Made by a program: the position numbers and the translations under genes | The notes under the pieces: model-generated | Told to the model about the DNA's origin: nothing | The model's input: the letters and a program-made list of their open reading frames with translations, nothing else | Databases searched by the model: none | Source: a virus | Length of the DNA stretch: 25,611 bases | IMG/VR virus record: IMGVR_UViG_3300021957_000268 | Location: 1 to 25,611 of that record | Direction: 5' to 3' (one strand) | Shown: positions 23,143 to 25,611 of the stretch, one piece after another | Numbering within the stretch: the first letter of the stretch is position 1 | Layout of the letters: the number at the start of each line of letters is the position of its first letter

Positions 23143-24153
23143 ATGAACACTTTTAATTCAATCGACCGCCTGCCTGCCGAGGTTATTAGCTTGGCCCAAA
23201 CGATCAGCGCCAAGGCCGCCGCCGAGCGCCAAGTGATTGATCCGCTGGCCTTGTCCACCAAGCTAGATTTCAACGTGATCCAGAAAGGCCTCGGCTACCT
23301 CGAGGACCGGGAGCCTATGCCGACCGAGCTGGCTGTGAGCCGGGAGGGTTCAGCCGGTAACACTTGGACGTTGCAGCGCCTGCCCAAAACGATCGGCAGC
23401 CTGTTGCTGCGAGAGGATACCGGCGAGCCCTTGTTTGTGGTTGGGCAGCGGTTTGCCATTGCTCAGAATTCAGACATCCATGCGGCCTTTATTGAGGGGC
23501 TCGGGGCCGGGTTGCCTACCACCGCTTTTGATGACGGGGTGCGCTCGGCTCAGGTGACCTCGTTTGAAGGCCGTTTCTCCCGGGTGGATCTGACCTTTAG
23601 CAATATGGCTTACGAGCTTAAACAGCTCTCGGGCAAGCCCACCATGCTGAACTTCAAAGCAGGCTGGAGCAATTACCACGGCGGGGGCTCGATCAAGGTG
23701 TGGGCTGGGGCCGAGGATCTTGTCTGCCTCAACGGTATGATGGGGGATGTCATGACGTCGGACGCATTCCGCCACACTCAGGCCTTCACCCCCGAGCATC
23801 TGGGCGGGTTTATCCGGGCGCAGGCGGAGATGTTTCTGGAGCGTTGCCGAGTGTGGCAACGGTGGGCCATGGCCGAGATCTCCCCGGAGGAAGCCGAGCA
23901 GGTTCTAAAGGACACCGGCAACAGCCCCAAGCACACCAAGGCGCTGATGGAACAGCTCGACCGGGAGGCCGCCGCAAGAGGGATGACAGTCTGGTCCGTA
24001 TACAGCGCCCTGACCCAATGGGGCAGCCATGCCACTGATCAGTTCAAGGTACGCAACACCGGGGCCGATAATGTGGCCGCAGTGCTGGCTGATCGGGAGA
24101 CCGCCGTGACCCGTATTGTGAGCAGCGAGGCATGGCAGCGCTTCGCCGCCTAA
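23143..24153 (+). CDS. DUF932-family phage/plasmid protein, 336 aa
   Basis: Matches the DUF932 (phage/plasmid-like) family. Around residues 175-205 the YHGGGSIKVWAGAEDLVCLN segment corresponds to the family's conserved strand block ending in C-x-N-G. TVWSVYSALTQWGSH near residue 285 corresponds to its helical 'Y-x-A-x-T-x-x-x-x-H' motif. Members occur on plasmids, prophages and conjugative elements. Their biochemical role is unsettled, though association with replication or single-stranded DNA has been suggested. The length fits the family. Hammerhead ribozymes lie directly before the leader and directly after the stop codon. Confidence 0.85.
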   Translation: MNTFNSIDRLPAEVISLAQTISAKAAAERQVIDPLALSTKLDFNVIQKGLGYLEDREPMPTELAVSREGSAGNTWTLQRLPKTIGSLLLREDTGEPLFVVGQRFAIAQNSDIHAAFIEGLGAGLPTTAFDDGVRSAQVTSFEGRFSRVDLTFSNMAYELKQLSGKPTMLNFKAGWSNYHGGGSIKVWAGAEDLVCLNGMMGDVMTSDAFRHTQAFTPEHLGGFIRAQAEMFLERCRVWQRWAMAEISPEEAEQVLKDTGNSPKHTKALMEQLDREAAARGMTVWSVYSALTQWGSHATDQFKVRNTGADNVAAVLADRETAVTRIVSSEAWQRFAA

Positions 24154-24217
24154 GTCGAAACCGGGGCCCGTGCCCCGGTCGTGACCGGCCTGACCCCCGG
24201 CACCTGATGAGACAGGT
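24148..24217 (+). ncRNA. Type II hammerhead ribozyme 3
   Basis: GAAA is at 24157-24160. Stem III is eight perfect pairs (24160-24167 with 24172-24179), loop CCGT. Cleavage base is C24180. Stem I is GTG, bulged A24184, CCGG paired with CCGG and CAC, loop CCTGACCC. CTGATGA is at 24204-24210. Stem II is GAC (24211-24213) with GTC (24154-24156), an AA bulge, then AGG (24214-24216) with CCT (24149-24151) and a possible wobble. The stop codon TAA of the DUF932 gene supplies the bulge and one pair. Loop I shares TGACC with ribozyme 2, while the stem sequences differ by compensating changes. Confidence 0.95.
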
Positions 24218-24233
24218 TTGACCATCAGCAAAT

Positions 24234-24256
24234 CAACTAACTTAGGAGGCCCAAAA
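24234..24256 (+). promoter_or_regulatory. CAACTAACTTAGGAG leader after ribozyme 3
   Basis: CAACTAACTTAGGAG at 24234-24248 is followed by GCCCAAAA and the ATG at 24257. Here the Shine-Dalgarno is extended to TAGGAGG. Confidence 0.65.
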
Positions 24257-24586
24257 ATGGCTTTGAAAATTACCGCAAAACAAAAGCAAAAACTGCTCGA
24301 GAACGATCAAGAATATTATCTGGACCACCGCCCGGTGGTAAAGATCTTTAACCCGTGCGGTGCCGCCACTTGGCTGCTCACCAGCATGGACCCGCATGGG
24401 GTGGCCTATGGCCTCTGTGATCTCGGCATGGGCTCGCCTGAGCTGGGCAGCGTCTCGGTTCACGAGCTGGCCGAGGTGAAGGGGCCGCTCGGCCTCGGGC
24501 TCGAGGTGGACCGGTTCTTTACCGCCGATAAAACCATTTCAGAATATGCCGCAGCCGCTCGGGCTGCTGGCTCAATTGCAGCGTAG
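24257..24586 (+). CDS. DUF2958-family protein, 109 aa
   Basis: The family marks are clear: HRPVVKIFNPCGAATWLLTS, then VAYGLCDLGMGSPELGSV, then ELAEVKGPLGLGLEVDRFF. DUF2958 proteins are small single-domain proteins carried by plasmids, conjugative elements and phages, often close to DUF932 and other accessory genes. No activity is established that I know of. The start is chosen at 24257 after the strong TAGGAGG; an earlier in-frame codon at 24218 lies inside the ribozyme region. The product is compact, with the usual length for the family. Confidence 0.85.
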   Translation: MALKITAKQKQKLLENDQEYYLDHRPVVKIFNPCGAATWLLTSMDPHGVAYGLCDLGMGSPELGSVSVHELAEVKGPLGLGLEVDRFFTADKTISEYAAAARAAGSIAA

Positions 24587-24602
24587 GGGGGGGGATAATA
24601 TC

Positions 24603-25097
24603 ATGGGGTTAGATATGTATTTATCAGGCGAAAAGTATTACGTCCCAGACTACGACACGCTGCGGAAACAATACGAGCAGGGGGAAGATCGCCCGAGCCC
24701 GGAAGAGGTCAAAAAGATGGGTAGGCCGCTCGACGCTGATGGTGAGCACGTTAGCAGCACCCAGTACGAGCTAGGCTATTGGCGCAAGTTCGCACCGCTG
24801 CACGAATATATCGTGAAGACCTTTTCCGATGGTGTGGACAAATGCCAGCGGATAGATCTCACCGGGGAAGATCTGGAAAAGATCGCCGGGGCCCTGACTG
24901 AGGACGCCTTGCCATCCAATGAGGATTGCGGCGGGTTCTTTTTTGGGTCTGCTAAATTATGGGACGATCACCGGGCCGAGGCTGTAGAGCATGCGGAAAA
25001 GATCCGGGCAGCCGCCCGGTGGCTCGAGGCTGCACCAAAGCACCCCAGCGGATCGCATGCACAATGGCGCAGCGTTCATTATCAGGCGAGCTGGTAA
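24603..25097 (+). CDS. Conserved phage protein of the MGLDMYL type, 164 aa
   Basis: The start MGLDMYLSGEKYY, the middle ELGYWRKFAPLHEYIV and the end GGFFFGSAKLWDDH fit a widespread phage family. In it GLDMY is followed by a 'GYWRKAN-x-IH' block and a 'GFFFG' block near the C-terminus. Its function is unknown to me. The ATG at 24603 has a run of G (GTAGGGGGGGG) upstream as ribosome binding site. The gap from the DUF2958 stop is only 16 bases and has no ribozyme, so this gene shares an mRNA with DUF2958. Confidence 0.8.
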   Translation: MGLDMYLSGEKYYVPDYDTLRKQYEQGEDRPSPEEVKKMGRPLDADGEHVSSTQYELGYWRKFAPLHEYIVKTFSDGVDKCQRIDLTGEDLEKIAGALTEDALPSNEDCGGFFFGSAKLWDDHRAEAVEHAEKIRAAARWLEAAPKHPSGSHAQWRSVHYQASW

Positions 25098-25098
25098 G

Positions 25099-25260
25099 AT
25101 GTTTGATGTAGTGAAAGCAGCTCGCAGCATGACCGCCGAATTGATCGAGGCGCAGCGCCGCATTGATCTGGGCGAACCCCTGAACACGACCGCAGCGGAT
25201 CTAGGCCTGACGCCCTCAGAGCTGCGTGAAATGCTCGAAGCAATGGGCCCGGTAGCATGA
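25099..25260 (+). CDS. Small helix-turn-helix-like protein, 53 aa
   Basis: The ATG at 25099 is one base after the previous stop, and its end overlaps the next start by four bases (ATGA). The protein reads MFDVVKAARSMTAELIEAQR, then a likely helix-turn-helix (TAADLGLTPSELREMLEAMG). It may bind DNA or simply be a small helical protein. No family is recognised. Tight coupling to both neighbours supports it as real. Confidence 0.65.
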   Translation: MFDVVKAARSMTAELIEAQRRIDLGEPLNTTAADLGLTPSELREMLEAMGPVA

Positions 25261-25472
25261 CCCGGCAAGTGTTGACCAAGGCGCAGCGCCGGGCCGTTTA
25301 TGCGGTGTGGCAGCGGTGGCATGAAAGCAACGGCAGCCGCCCCGGTTTGACCGGGTGCTACCGTGATTTTCGCCGGGATGTGAAAAGCACCTTTGGCATG
25401 GATGATGCGGTGGTGGTTCAGGTTCCCGGCTTGTGGCTGGCTATCGAGGCGGACGGCTACACGCATAGTTGA
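25257..25472 (+). CDS. Hypothetical basic protein, 71 aa
   Basis: Starts at 25257 within an ATGA overlap. It is rich in Arg and Trp (LTKAQRRAVYAVWQRWHESN, then GCYRDFRRDVKSTFGMDDAV) and ends VPGLWLAIEADGYTHS. This resembles small phage or plasmid accessory proteins of unknown role. It is the last gene of the GC-rich operon and is followed by a terminator. Confidence 0.7.
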   Translation: MTRQVLTKAQRRAVYAVWQRWHESNGSRPGLTGCYRDFRRDVKSTFGMDDAVVVQVPGLWLAIEADGYTHS

Positions 25473-25498
25473 TCCTTATTGTGACAATGTCCTATAGG

Positions 25499-25526
25499 GG
25501 CCCGGTTTATCGCCGGGCCTTTTTAT
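25499..25526 (+). terminator. Rho-independent terminator of the ribozyme operon
   Basis: GGCCCGG (25499-25505) pairs perfectly with CCGGGCC (25513-25519) around a 7-base loop and is followed by TTTTTATT. It ends the rightward operon that starts at 21568. Confidence 0.85.
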
Positions 25527-25572
25527 TGCCCGGAATATGCCCCGGTTACGGCATGGCCGGGAGTGATGGCTG

Positions 25573-25601
25573 AGAGCCGTTGAGAGCCTCGCTGAGTGCC
25601 G
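25573..25601 (+). repeat. Module-flanking direct repeat, right copy
   Basis: Core TTGAGAGCCTCGCTGAGTGC (25580-25599) matches the left copy at 18 of 20 bases. It lies just past the operon terminator, at the edge of the window, where another operon may begin. Confidence 0.6.
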
Positions 25602-25611
25602 GGAAGGATTG

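Noticed and set aside
21850-24231. Several minus-strand frames over 100 codons in the GC-rich part
   Set aside because: High GC removes stop codons by chance; these run opposite DUF932 and the coiled-coil gene and show no domains or ribosome sites.
1-25611. CRISPR array or insertion sequence
   Set aside because: No regularly spaced identical repeats of CRISPR length, no transposase gene and no terminal inverted repeats were seen.

Overview
The window looks like part of a temperate marine phage of an alphaproteobacterium. The left and middle parts (about 1-20700) carry a phage virion block, a phage replication and nucleotide-metabolism block, and a tyrosine integrase beside a tRNA 3'-end fragment. 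The DNA polymerase is an A-family enzyme with a DnaJ-like double CxxCxGxG zinc module between its exonuclease and polymerase parts. As I recall, this architecture marks the HMO-2011-type phages of SAR116/Roseobacter-group hosts; I could not run a search to confirm it. The tRNA fragment lacks its 5' half and has phage-type genes on both sides, which fits an attP in a free (non-integrated) phage genome.

Layout. (1) 1-8423, rightward: end of a long virion protein with an S74-type self-cleaving chaperone, two small to medium proteins, a 768-residue protein with a lysozyme-like domain and an 1109-residue internal-virion-type protein. (2) 8424-8762: convergence zone with one leftward and two rightward terminators. 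(3) 8503-18504, leftward: small protein, PD-(D/E)XK nuclease, B12-type ribonucleotide reductase, MazG, DUF3310-like protein, unknown protein, second nuclease, Cas4/AddB-like Fe-S exonuclease, putative ssDNA-binding protein, PolA, DnaB-like helicase, two small proteins and a separate TOPRIM primase. (4) 18505-20770: attP, a possible excisionase, a small protein, integrase, a candidate small RNA and a 60-residue protein. (5) 20900-25611, rightward and clearly richer in GC: nine small accessory genes including DUF932- and DUF2958-family proteins.

The most striking content is in part 5. The three intergenic gaps around the coiled-coil and DUF932 genes (22036-22091, 23039-23119, 24148-24217) each fold into a complete type II hammerhead ribozyme. 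All core nucleotides are present, stem III is perfectly paired, stem I has a bulge at the same place, and in two cases stem II uses the last codons and stop codon of the upstream gene. Each is followed by the same leader, CAACTAACT plus a Shine-Dalgarno. The operon transcript should therefore self-cleave between neighbouring genes, giving separate mRNAs with 5'-OH leaders.

The CAACTAACT leader also precedes the helicase, integrase (shortened) and 60-residue genes in the lower-GC phage part. This ties the two compositionally different halves to one genome or to one host's expression signals. An imperfect 29-bp direct repeat (21369-21397 and 25573-25601) brackets the ribozyme operon.
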